From contig JADKIC010000006.1 in the NCBI GenBank assembly GCA_016721435.1, forward strand, positions 62,001 to 126,000: 64,000 nucleotides of DNA, written 5' to 3'. The stretch is from Bacteroidota bacterium (lineage in GTDB: Bacteria; Bacteroidota; Bacteroidia; AKYH767-A; OLB10). The notes beneath the pieces are model-generated. The model saw only the letters and a list, made by a program, of their open reading frames with translations, had not been told where the DNA came from and made no database searches. A program made the position numbers and the translations under genes. Below, piece by piece: positions 27,916 through 35,461 of the stretch; positions within the stretch are counted from its first letter, which is position 1, and each line of letters begins with the position of its first letter.

Positions 27916-28758
27916 ATGAGAACAAACGAACAAGTAAAAGAAATGGTGAAGCAAAAATACAGTGAGATCGCATTGCAGGATAAAGCATCCAATGCCTCTT
28001 CCTGCTGTGGTGCCACCTCTTCTTGCTGCGGTGATGAAGTGTATTCGATTATGTCGGATGATTATACAGCATTGAAAGGTTATAATCCGGATGCGGATCT
28101 GGCATTAGGATGTGGTCTGCCTACTGAGTTTGCCAAGATTAAGAAAGGAGATGTTGTTATAGATTTGGGCAGTGGTGCCGGAAATGATTGTTTCATTGCC
28201 CGTCACGAATGCGGAGCGGAAGGCAAAGTAATTGGTATCGATTTCACAGATGCCATGATAAATAAAGCCAGAACGAATGCAGAGAAACTGGGATTTAACA
28301 ATGTGGAATTTCGTCAGGGGGATATTGAGAAATTGCCGGTAGGTGGAAACATGGCAGATGTCATCGTGAGCAATTGTGTACTGAATCTCGTACCCGATAA
28401 AGAAAAAGTTTTTAAGGAAATGATCCGGGTACTGAAGCCCGGCGGACATTTTTCTGTATCCGATATAGTACTTGTCGGTCAATTGCCTGATAAATGGAAG
28501 GAAACAGCTGAAATGTATGCGGGATGTGTATCGGGTGCCATACAAAAATCAGACTATATCGGTTTTGCAAAGCAAGCAGGATTTAAAAATCTGACCATCC
28601 AGAAAGAAAAAATCATCACTATTCCGGAAGATATACTGGAGCGATATTTCAGCAAGGAAGAAATAGCGAATTATAAAAACTCCGGTACAGGCATCTATAG
28701 CATCACGCTCTACGGTGAAAAACCGGAAACCTGCTGCGAACCGGGATGTTGTGATTAA
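27916..28758 (+). CDS. arsM: Arsenite S-adenosylmethionine methyltransferase
   Basis: 280 residues. The SAM site is VIDLGSGAGNDCFIAR. The arsenic-binding cysteines of ArsM are all present: LALGCGLP, VSNCVLNLVPDK and MYAGCVSGA. Cys pairs also occur near the N-terminus (SSCCGATSSCCGDE) and at the end (CCEPGCCD). ArsM methylates As(III) in the cytoplasm to methylated and volatile species. It follows arsR by 51 bases with a shared-type operator between, and is followed by a terminator-like hairpin. Confidence 0.95.
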   Translation: MRTNEQVKEMVKQKYSEIALQDKASNASSCCGATSSCCGDEVYSIMSDDYTALKGYNPDADLALGCGLPTEFAKIKKGDVVIDLGSGAGNDCFIARHECGAEGKVIGIDFTDAMINKARTNAEKLGFNNVEFRQGDIEKLPVGGNMADVIVSNCVLNLVPDKEKVFKEMIRVLKPGGHFSVSDIVLVGQLPDKWKETAEMYAGCVSGAIQKSDYIGFAKQAGFKNLTIQKEKIITIPEDILERYFSKEEIANYKNSGTGIYSITLYGEKPETCCEPGCCD

Positions 28759-28770
28759 TAAATTTGTATT

Positions 28771-28811
28771 AAAGGCAAATAACTACCGGCTTCTGGCTGC
28801 TTGCCTTTTTT
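28771..28811 (+). terminator. Probable terminator after arsM
   Basis: AAAGGCAA (28771-28778) pairs with TTGCCTTT (28801-28808), and a T run follows. The loop is long (22 bases), so strength is uncertain. Confidence 0.6.
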
Positions 28812-28841
28812 CAAGCAGAGTCGAAATCTATAACTTTATAG

Positions 28842-28959
28842 ACTATATCGTCAGTAAAATGGCCTATTGAAAAACGGAACCCTGAAGGGGTTGAATATAA
28901 ACTATATCGTCAGTACAATGGCCTATTGAATAACGGAACCCTGAAGGGGTTCAACATCA
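28842..28959. repeat. Two 59-bp tandem repeats with CCCTGAAGGGG hairpins
   Basis: Units at 28842-28900 and 28901-28959 begin ACTATATCGTCAGTA and contain GGCCTATTGA and AACCCTGAAGGGGTT. A further hairpin (CCGGAT-CTT-ATCCGG) follows near 28970. The 28759-29449 gap has no gene that I can support. Confidence 0.85.
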
Positions 28960-29280
28960 CAAACCCCGGATCTTATCCGGTTAACCCCCACCCAGTTGTC
29001 TTCCTTTTATCGTAAACGGTCCCGGTAAGCCAATTGACAGTAATGGTGTAAAAATAAAACCTAAGAGGCTTATAGGATATTACGTCATAAACCCTGTATG
29101 GGTTGCTCTCCAGCAGAGCCTTCTCTTGGGGTTTACTTAACAAAATAGATATAACCGTCAAACTTTTACAACATAGAAGGGGTTGAATATTGAAATATCA
29201 TACATAGAAAAAATCAGCTGGAATGGAGAATAGCTTCACCGAAAGACTATTCGTCAGCGTTCGCAGAGCCAATGAGAACC

Positions 29281-29337
29281 CTGAAACAGAATCGCGACCC
29301 TGAAGCAGAATCGCGACCATGAAGCAGAATCGCGAAA
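29281..29337. repeat. Three 19-bp tandem repeats
   Basis: CTGAAGCAGAATCGCGACC and close variants at 29281-29299, 29300-29318 and 29319-29337. Confidence 0.9.
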
Positions 29338-29355
29338 AGCGATACGCTTCATGGT

Positions 29356-29446
29356 AAACCTTAAACCTTAAACCTTAAACCTTAAACCTTAAACCTTAAA
29401 CCTTAAACCTTAAACCTTGAACTTTAAACCTTAAACCTTAAACTTT
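29356..29446. repeat. Heptanucleotide array (AAACCTT x13) against the acr3 start codon
   Basis: Thirteen 7-bp units, eleven exact AAACCTT and two variants (GAACTTT, AAACTTT), end three bases before the acr3 ATG. The array occupies the place of the ribosome-binding site and leader, and no Shine-Dalgarno sequence is seen. Confidence 0.93.
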
Positions 29447-29449
29447 CAC

Positions 29450-30481
29450 ATGCAGATAAAACTAAAATTCCTCGATCGTTATCTTACTTTGTGGATATTT
29501 CTCGCCATGGCACTCGGTGTTGGAATCGGATATTTTTTTCCGGGATTCTCAGCAGTGATTAACTCGTTTTCCTCGGGATCAACAAATATTCCGCTGGCGA
29601 TGGGTTTGATTTTGATGATGTATCCTCCGCTCGCGAAAGTGAATTATTCATTATTGCCCATGGCTTTTAAAGATAAGAAGTTGATGTCATTGTCGCTGCT
29701 GTTGAATTGGGTGATAGGTCCGGTGTTGATGTTTGTTCTTGCTGTCATTTTTCTCAGAGATGAACCCGATTATATGGTTGGATTAATTTTAATCGGACTG
29801 GCCCGATGTATTGCGATGGTGATTGTTTGGAATGATCTGGCCGGTGGGAGTAAGGAGTATGGTGCACTTCTGGTGGCCTTGAACAGCATCTTTCAGGTGA
29901 TTACCTATAGCTTTTACGCCTGGATTTTTATTAATGTACTGCCGGCCTATTTAGGTTTGGGCAATTTTAGCATTTCAGTGCCGATGGATCAGGTGGCAGA
30001 GAGTGTTTTTATCTATTTGGGAATTCCGTTTTTAGCAGGATATTTGAGTAGAAGATGGCTGGTGAAAATAAAGGGCATCGACTGGTATAACCGAAAGTTT
30101 ATTCCGCGTATCTCTCCCATTACCCTCTACGCTCTCTTGTTTACAATAGTGTTGATGTTTAGTTTGAAAGGAGATAAAATCCTCGAACTTCCGTTTGATG
30201 TATTGAAGATCGCTGTCCCCTTGCTTATATATTTTATTCTGATGTTCTTCATTAGTTTTTTCATTGCCAAATCAATGAGTGTTTCCTACGAAAGGAATGC
30301 TGCGGTATCCTTTACAGCGACAGGAAATAATTTCGAACTCGCCATCGCTGTGGCTATTGCCGTGTTCGGTTTACATTCCCCTCAGGCATTTGCTGGAGTA
30401 ATTGGTCCGCTCGTAGAGGTGCCGGCATTGATACTTCTTGTAAAAGCTTCCCTATATCTTAAAAAGAAATATTACTTATGA
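29450..30481 (+). CDS. acr3: ACR3-type arsenite efflux permease
   Basis: 343 residues and about ten membrane segments. ACR3 features are present: MYPPLAKVNY in the early helices, the essential Cys in GLARCIAMVIVWNDLAGG, and FTATGNNFELAIAVAIAVFG near the C-terminus with its conserved Glu. It exports As(III) across the inner membrane. Its last four bases overlap the arsC start, so the two are translationally coupled. Confidence 0.95.
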   Translation: MQIKLKFLDRYLTLWIFLAMALGVGIGYFFPGFSAVINSFSSGSTNIPLAMGLILMMYPPLAKVNYSLLPMAFKDKKLMSLSLLLNWVIGPVLMFVLAVIFLRDEPDYMVGLILIGLARCIAMVIVWNDLAGGSKEYGALLVALNSIFQVITYSFYAWIFINVLPAYLGLGNFSISVPMDQVAESVFIYLGIPFLAGYLSRRWLVKIKGIDWYNRKFIPRISPITLYALLFTIVLMFSLKGDKILELPFDVLKIAVPLLIYFILMFFISFFIAKSMSVSYERNAAVSFTATGNNFELAIAVAIAVFGLHSPQAFAGVIGPLVEVPALILLVKASLYLKKKYYL

Positions 30482-30891
30482 AAAATATTCTTGTTCTATG
30501 TACGGGCAACAGTTGCCGCAGTCAGATCGCAGAAGGTTATCTTCGACATTTCGTCGGCGATAAAGCTAACGTTTACAGTGCAGGCATCGAAACACATGGT
30601 GTAAATCCCCGCGCCATTGCTATCATGAAGGAAGATGGAATCGATATCGCTGCGCATACTTCCAATCACGTGGATGAATACATGAATATTGACTTTGATC
30701 TCATCCTAACGGTCTGCGATAACGCAAAAGAAAATTGTCCGTATTTTCCATCAAAAGCGAAGCGGTTTCATTATAATTTTCCGGATCCTGCGAAAGCCAA
30801 TGGGAGCGAAGAAGAGATCATGGCTGAATTCAGAAGAGTAAGAGAGATGATAAAAAATTATTGCAGTGAATTTATTGCTACCCATCTTTAA
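30478..30891 (+). CDS. arsC: Arsenate reductase, low-molecular-weight phosphatase (thioredoxin-linked) type
   Basis: 137 residues. The CX5R loop CTGNSCRS (residues 8-15) matches the catalytic P-loop. The resolving cysteine region is LTVCDNAKENCPYF and the acid is in NFPDPAKA. It reduces As(V) to As(III) for export by the overlapping acr3 product. Confidence 0.95.
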   Translation: MKNILVLCTGNSCRSQIAEGYLRHFVGDKANVYSAGIETHGVNPRAIAIMKEDGIDIAAHTSNHVDEYMNIDFDLILTVCDNAKENCPYFPSKAKRFHYNFPDPAKANGSEEEIMAEFRRVREMIKNYCSEFIATHL

Positions 30892-31038
30892 TCTTCCTTT
30901 TCTCCTTTAAAGTGATTTTTTCGCGTTTTTGATTATTATTTCATTAACATAGGCTGCATTATTGTAATACTATTTGTTCATATGGAAAAAAATGCGTAAG
31001 TTTCGGTAAGATTTCAAACACTTAAACTTATCTTTTGA

Positions 31039-33081
31039 ATGTACCATTACCGCTATTTGATTTTCCTTGCTTTACACCTGCTCATCTATCCATGTCTGGC
31101 CGGTACGCTGATTCCTAAAACTGCGCGCTGGAAGTTTAAGTCAGATGGTGCGGATCAGGGAATGGTATGGTCCGCTGCCTCCTTTAATGACAGTGTATGG
31201 GCATCGGGTAAGGCAGAGCTGGGTTTTGGAGACAGTCCGACGACTACTTTGCAAGCCGGTTACATCACCTCCTATTTCAGGAAGAGTTTCAATATAGTGA
31301 ATCCATCCCGCTTTAGTGACTTTACGGTTAACCTTCGCCGTGATGATGGAATCATTGTTTATGTAAATGGGGTAGAAGTTTACAGGAATAATATGCCGGG
31401 AGGCACGGTGGATTATATAACTCCAGCTTCATCGGTATGTGCCGACGATGGGAGCACCGTTTTCTCTTTCAACCTTCCAACTTCTACCTTTGTAGCAGGA
31501 AATAATGTCATTGCAGCCGAAGTGCATAATGTTACCGCTTCAAATGTTGATTTGACTTTTGAATTAGAATTGATCTCTAATCCAAAACTTGTTCCGGTAA
31601 TTACAAGAGGTCCTTACCTGCAATCGGTCAATTCGGGAAGTGCAGTTGTGAGGTGGAGGACAGATATTCCCTCCAACTCAAAAGTAAGATGGGGCAAAAC
31701 CTTGTCCTATGGCAAGAATTTGACAGATACTAATTTAGTGACAGAACACCAGCTCCAATTGAATAACCTTACTGCAGACACAAAGTATTTTTATACGATT
31801 GGCACCACCACCCGATTACTACAAGGCGACTCGGCTAATTTTTTGAGAACCGCACCTCTTACCACTACTGTGAAGAAAGTTCGCATCTGGGCACTTGGTG
31901 ATTTTGGAAATGGATCTGCTGATCAGCAAACAGTTTTAAATTCGTACCTGAATTATCTGGGTCCGGAAAAGAATGATATGTGGATCTGGCTTGGTGACAA
32001 TGCCTATGAGAATGGAACCGATTCAGAATACCAGAACTATGTTTTCAATGTATATGGAAATCTTTTTAAATCATGGAATTTTTATCCTGCACTTGGAAAT
32101 CACGACTATGGTCAGGTTGGCTACCTCACTTCAGCCGCACTTGGAACAAATTTCCCTTATTTTAATATGTTCACCTTGCCGGCTTCAGCGCAAAGTGGAG
32201 GTGTAGCATCAGGGACGGAGAAATATTATTCCTATAATTGGTCGAATATTCACTTTATTGCACTGGATAGTTATGGCGCCTTGAATCATATCGGCAGTGA
32301 TATGTATAACTGGTTGCAGAATGATCTGGCTTCAAATACCCAACGCTGGACCATTGTGTATTTTCACCATCCACCCTATAGTAAAGGGACACATAATTCA
32401 GATACAGAAATTGAAATGGTAGATATGCGTCAGAATATAGTTCCTCTTTTGGAAACGTATGGTGTGGATCTGGTCCTGACAGGGCATTCGCACACTTATG
32501 AGCGCAGTTATTTTATGCATGGACATTATGGTAATGAAAGCAGTTTTAATTCTTCGATGATTGTTCAATCCGGTGATGGTATTTCATCTCCTTATTTGAA
32601 AGATTCCTTACACAACGGGACTATTTATGCCGTTTGCGGTGTGGGTGGTAAGAATTCAACTTCTACAACAAGTGGCTATCCTCATAATGCGAAAATAAGT
32701 TCATTTGCAGGATTCGGTGGTTCATTGGCGATTGAAATATTTGGTGATACATTGAACTATAAATTTCTGAAGATGGATGGTACCATCCCTGACCAATTTA
32801 CGATGATAAAAAGCGCTACTCCTCGTTTTTCTTCCATTGAAGTTGACAAAAAGGAACTGGTTATTTATCCCAATCCAACCGGAAATAGTATTCATGTGTT
32901 TTCTGAAATGTCAGGGCAGGCAGAGATGAGCATCTTTAATGGCAAGGGCGAACTCGTATTGAAAGATCAGATTTTTGAAGATAAAATCATCGACGTATCT
33001 GATTTTACAGCGGGGGTATATATGGTTAAATTAACCGGTAATGGAAAATCTGTTTCACAGAAATTGGTGATTAATAAGTAA
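31039..33081 (+). CDS. Secreted purple-acid-phosphatase-like metallophosphoesterase with T9SS sorting domain
   Basis: 680 residues. After the signal peptide comes a jelly-roll-like domain (about residues 25-180, NLRRDDGIIVYVNGVEVYRN), then the fibronectin-III domain of purple acid phosphatases (GPYLQSVNSGSAVVRWRTD). The metallophosphatase domain (about residues 280-510) has all metal motifs: LGDFGNG, WLGDNAYE, ALGNHDYG, FHHPPYS and GHSHTYERS. The C-terminus (VIYPNPTGNSIHVF to KLVINK) is a type A sorting domain. It probably releases phosphate from organic substrates at the cell surface. Confidence 0.92.
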   Translation: MYHYRYLIFLALHLLIYPCLAGTLIPKTARWKFKSDGADQGMVWSAASFNDSVWASGKAELGFGDSPTTTLQAGYITSYFRKSFNIVNPSRFSDFTVNLRRDDGIIVYVNGVEVYRNNMPGGTVDYITPASSVCADDGSTVFSFNLPTSTFVAGNNVIAAEVHNVTASNVDLTFELELISNPKLVPVITRGPYLQSVNSGSAVVRWRTDIPSNSKVRWGKTLSYGKNLTDTNLVTEHQLQLNNLTADTKYFYTIGTTTRLLQGDSANFLRTAPLTTTVKKVRIWALGDFGNGSADQQTVLNSYLNYLGPEKNDMWIWLGDNAYENGTDSEYQNYVFNVYGNLFKSWNFYPALGNHDYGQVGYLTSAALGTNFPYFNMFTLPASAQSGGVASGTEKYYSYNWSNIHFIALDSYGALNHIGSDMYNWLQNDLASNTQRWTIVYFHHPPYSKGTHNSDTEIEMVDMRQNIVPLLETYGVDLVLTGHSHTYERSYFMHGHYGNESSFNSSMIVQSGDGISSPYLKDSLHNGTIYAVCGVGGKNSTSTTSGYPHNAKISSFAGFGGSLAIEIFGDTLNYKFLKMDGTIPDQFTMIKSATPRFSSIEVDKKELVIYPNPTGNSIHVFSEMSGQAEMSIFNGKGELVLKDQIFEDKIIDVSDFTAGVYMVKLTGNGKSVSQKLVINK

Positions 33082-33158
33082 TCTGTTTAGAAACAAGCGG
33101 TTAATAAGTCTGTTTTTAAATGGAAAAATTCTGTTTCATTTTCAAAGAGGAACCATCG

Positions 33159-33166
33159 TATCTTTG
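33159..33166 (+). promoter_or_regulatory. -7 element for the rhodanese-thioredoxin lipoprotein gene
   Basis: TATCTTTG (consensus TAnnTTTG) 16 bases before the ATG at 33183, with a TTTC about 21 bases upstream as a possible -33. Confidence 0.6.
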
Positions 33167-33182
33167 TAACTCAGAAAAAACC

Positions 33183-33905
33183 ATGAAAAAATTACTCTCC
33201 AGTTTAACACTGGTAATGGCGTTCATTATCGCATCCTGTCAGCAACCGGCCGGAAATACCAGTCCTGTTAATCAAACCATTCCTGTTGAACAATTTGAAA
33301 AGCTAATTGCAGAAAAACCGAATGCGCAAATTCTGGATGTCCGTACTCCCGCTGAATTCAATTCCGGACATATTACCGGTGCTATTAATCTGGATATTTA
33401 CGACAAAGGATTTAAAGAAGCACTCAGTAAGCTTGACAAAGCAAAACCGGTGATGGTGTATTGTAAATCAGGAGGTAGAAGCGGTGAGGCAGCTACAATG
33501 ATGAAAGAAATGGGATTTACAGAGGTATATAATATGCAGGGTGGAATGCTCGCATGGTCCAATGCAGGAATGCCGGTGGATAACAGTGGCGCCTCTCCGA
33601 AAAGTAGTGGTTTGACGCAGGAAGATTATCAGAATCAAGTCAGTGCACATCCTTTAGTATTGGTTGATTTTAATGCTACCTGGTGCATGCCCTGTAAAAA
33701 ATTAGCACCAATTTTGGATGAGTTGGTGAAGAAGGAAGCCGGAAAATTGACATTACTGAAAATTGATGCGGATGCCAACCCTGAACTCATGCAGGCAAAG
33801 CAAATTCAGGGAATTCCTTATCTCGAATTGTATAAAGACGGGAAAATGATCTGGAGCAATATGGGAATGACAGATGAGGCGACTATTGCGGCTCAGTTGA
33901 AATAA
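33183..33905 (+). CDS. Lipoprotein with rhodanese and thioredoxin domains
   Basis: 240 residues from the ATG at 33183, chosen because it begins a lipoprotein signal (MKKLLSSLTLVMAFIIASCQ). Residues about 32-125 form a rhodanese domain (ILDVRTPAEFNSGHITGAIN; catalytic loop MVYCKSGGRSG with Cys about 94). Residues about 140-240 form a thioredoxin (FNATWCMPCKKLAPILDEL, Cys pair about 167/170; GIPYLELYKDGK). Both active sites look intact. This suggests persulfide or thiol chemistry outside the inner membrane. A terminator follows. Confidence 0.92.
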   Translation: MKKLLSSLTLVMAFIIASCQQPAGNTSPVNQTIPVEQFEKLIAEKPNAQILDVRTPAEFNSGHITGAINLDIYDKGFKEALSKLDKAKPVMVYCKSGGRSGEAATMMKEMGFTEVYNMQGGMLAWSNAGMPVDNSGASPKSSGLTQEDYQNQVSAHPLVLVDFNATWCMPCKKLAPILDELVKKEAGKLTLLKIDADANPELMQAKQIQGIPYLELYKDGKMIWSNMGMTDEATIAAQLK

Positions 33906-33921
33906 AAGGTTAGTTTAATAG

Positions 33922-33954
33922 AAAAGGCGGATCTGATGCAGGTCCGCCTTTTTT
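33922..33954 (+). terminator. Rho-independent terminator
   Basis: AAAAGGCGGA / TCCGCCTTTT stem with an 11-base loop followed by a T run, 17 bases after the lipoprotein stop. Confidence 0.92.
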
Positions 33955-34007
33955 ATGAAAGGAGGAGATGGAGTGAATTGATCCAATCAACTTTAATCAG
34001 AGATTGC

Positions 34008-34618
34008 TCACTCTCGTTTTTCAATTCGTGGATATTTTTCTCTATTTGTTTTAAATACCTTCCATAAAAAAATGCGGAACAGCAATCGTGTAATAATAAA
34101 ACAAAGAGGTGTTAGAAAGGCAATAGATAGTGCATATGCTATTACTATATACGGTAGTGACATGAATTGCTCAACCGGAAGTCCCGACCCTAACCAGCCT
34201 CCCAGCAGAAAACCACTGGTTAGTGCAATAGGATAAGTAAATACTCCTGTTAATTCACTGACTCTTATCCATTTTTTTATGGTAGTATAACTAACAGATA
34301 GTGCCTCCAATAAACTGGATTCCGAAACGAGGTGTTCAGGTATTGAACAATATATTTTATAAGTTCTATACATCGACCAACAGTTGAAAATTATCAGTAT
34401 CGACAATCCAATTTGAGAGGGCCATAACGGATATTGGAAAATGACATAGAGGTAAGCGAAACTACTCACTACTGCAATAGGCATGGAGTAGAGCAGGTTC
34501 TTCTTGATTTTTTCAAAGGATAAGCATGTCCTCCCTTTTTCCAATGAGAAGTTTGAAGAAGATCAGTAATCTCCCCACCAGTATTTTCTTGTTGCTTCCA
34601 GAGGTCTTGGAGATTCAT
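34008..34618 (-). CDS. Membrane protein downstream of the ECF sigma factor, one frameshift
   Basis: The likely start is the ATG at 34618 (MNLQDLWKQQENTGGEITDL), three bases after the sigma stop. The frame breaks in the T5 run at 34536-34540; one more base gives HWKKGRTCLSFEKIKKNLLY and the membrane part to 34008. Corrected length is about 203 residues with four hydrophobic segments. Short cytoplasmic N-termini (LW-Q) before membrane helices are common in proteins paired with Bacteroidota ECF sigma factors, so an anti-sigma role is plausible. There is no recognised anti-sigma domain. Confidence 0.65.
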
Positions 34619-34621
34619 TGC

Positions 34622-35095
34622 TTATTTTAATTTTTGTGAAAGTTCATTCTTTATGCGATACAACTTTACACCCACATGGTTTGCATTTATGCCTGTGATG
34701 TCTGCAATTTCACTATTGCCATAACCATCCAGATGCAATGAAATGATCGCGCGATCGGTTTCTGAAAGCTGACGGATGGCTTTGTATAAATATTCACTTT
34801 GCAGGCGGTTGGTGGCAGATTCATCTACGATAGGGTGATTATAAGTGGATGGATCTTTATAGTCCACCAGATTTTTCTTTCTCTTTATACTAAATATGGT
34901 ATTCAAGGCAAGCCGGTACAACCAGGTACTGAATTTTGCATCACCACGAAAGCTGTCGATCCCTTTCCATGCCTGATAGATGACTTCCTGACAAAGATCT
35001 TTCAGGTCTTCCGGATCACTGGCATATAGTCCTGCCAGTTTACGGATCAACCCCTGATTTGATTTTATCTGCTGTATAAATTCAGCTTCTTTCAA
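34622..35095 (-). CDS. ECF-family RNA polymerase sigma factor
   Basis: 157 residues. Region 2: DLKDLCQEVIYQAWKGIDSF, then GDAKFSTWLYRLALNTIFSI. Region 4: LSETDRAIISLHLDGYGNSE, then IADITGINANHVGVKLYRIK. It directs RNA polymerase to a regulon that cannot be named from sequence. The membrane protein gene starts three bases downstream and a small membrane protein gene lies 19 bases upstream. Confidence 0.92.
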   Translation of the reverse strand: MKEAEFIQQIKSNQGLIRKLAGLYASDPEDLKDLCQEVIYQAWKGIDSFRGDAKFSTWLYRLALNTIFSIKRKKNLVDYKDPSTYNHPIVDESATNRLQSEYLYKAIRQLSETDRAIISLHLDGYGNSEIADITGINANHVGVKLYRIKNELSQKLK

Positions 35096-35113
35096 ATTTT
35101 TGTTTTACGGATT

Positions 35114-35362
35114 TCAGAGCACAAACATGATGAAAAATCCTGTTACAGTAAGTCCAACAATTAACAGTAACCAAAGTTTCTGAAAAAGTGGACGTTCTTG
35201 CCATTTCTTCTCCTGATCGAAGGGGTCGAAGGCCAAAGAGATCCCTAAATTGGTGGTGGCGGAATCTACATCGTTTCTAAGGAAAAGATAATAGAGCGAC
35301 AATAACACAAATGCAATGTGCAGGTAGCGGGAATAATTCCGGAAGGTGGAGATGGTTTCCAT
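35114..35362 (-). CDS. Small two-helix membrane protein upstream of the sigma factor
   Basis: 82 residues: hydrophobic YLHIAFVLLSLYYLFL, a polar loop, then LWLLLIVGLTVTGFFIMFVL. No family recognised. It lies 18 bases before the sigma gene on the same strand, probably the first gene of this operon. Confidence 0.6.
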   Translation of the reverse strand: METISTFRNYSRYLHIAFVLLSLYYLFLRNDVDSATTNLGISLAFDPFDQEKKWQERPLFQKLWLLLIVGLTVTGFFIMFVL

Positions 35363-35461
35363 ATGCTGAGTTTCACCATTAGAAGTGGATCGCTATTCAT
35401 TTATTACACCTCCCGGAAAATATTTTTAGGAAAAACATTTAAATCACTGAATATAAATGAA

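Noticed and set aside
28973..29161. A 62-codon minus-strand open frame
   Set aside because: It lies in repeat-rich sequence and has no family resemblance or leader.
29356..29446. Telomere-like repeat
   Set aside because: AAACCTT resembles telomere repeats only loosely, and the array is internal in a bacterial contig next to a start codon.
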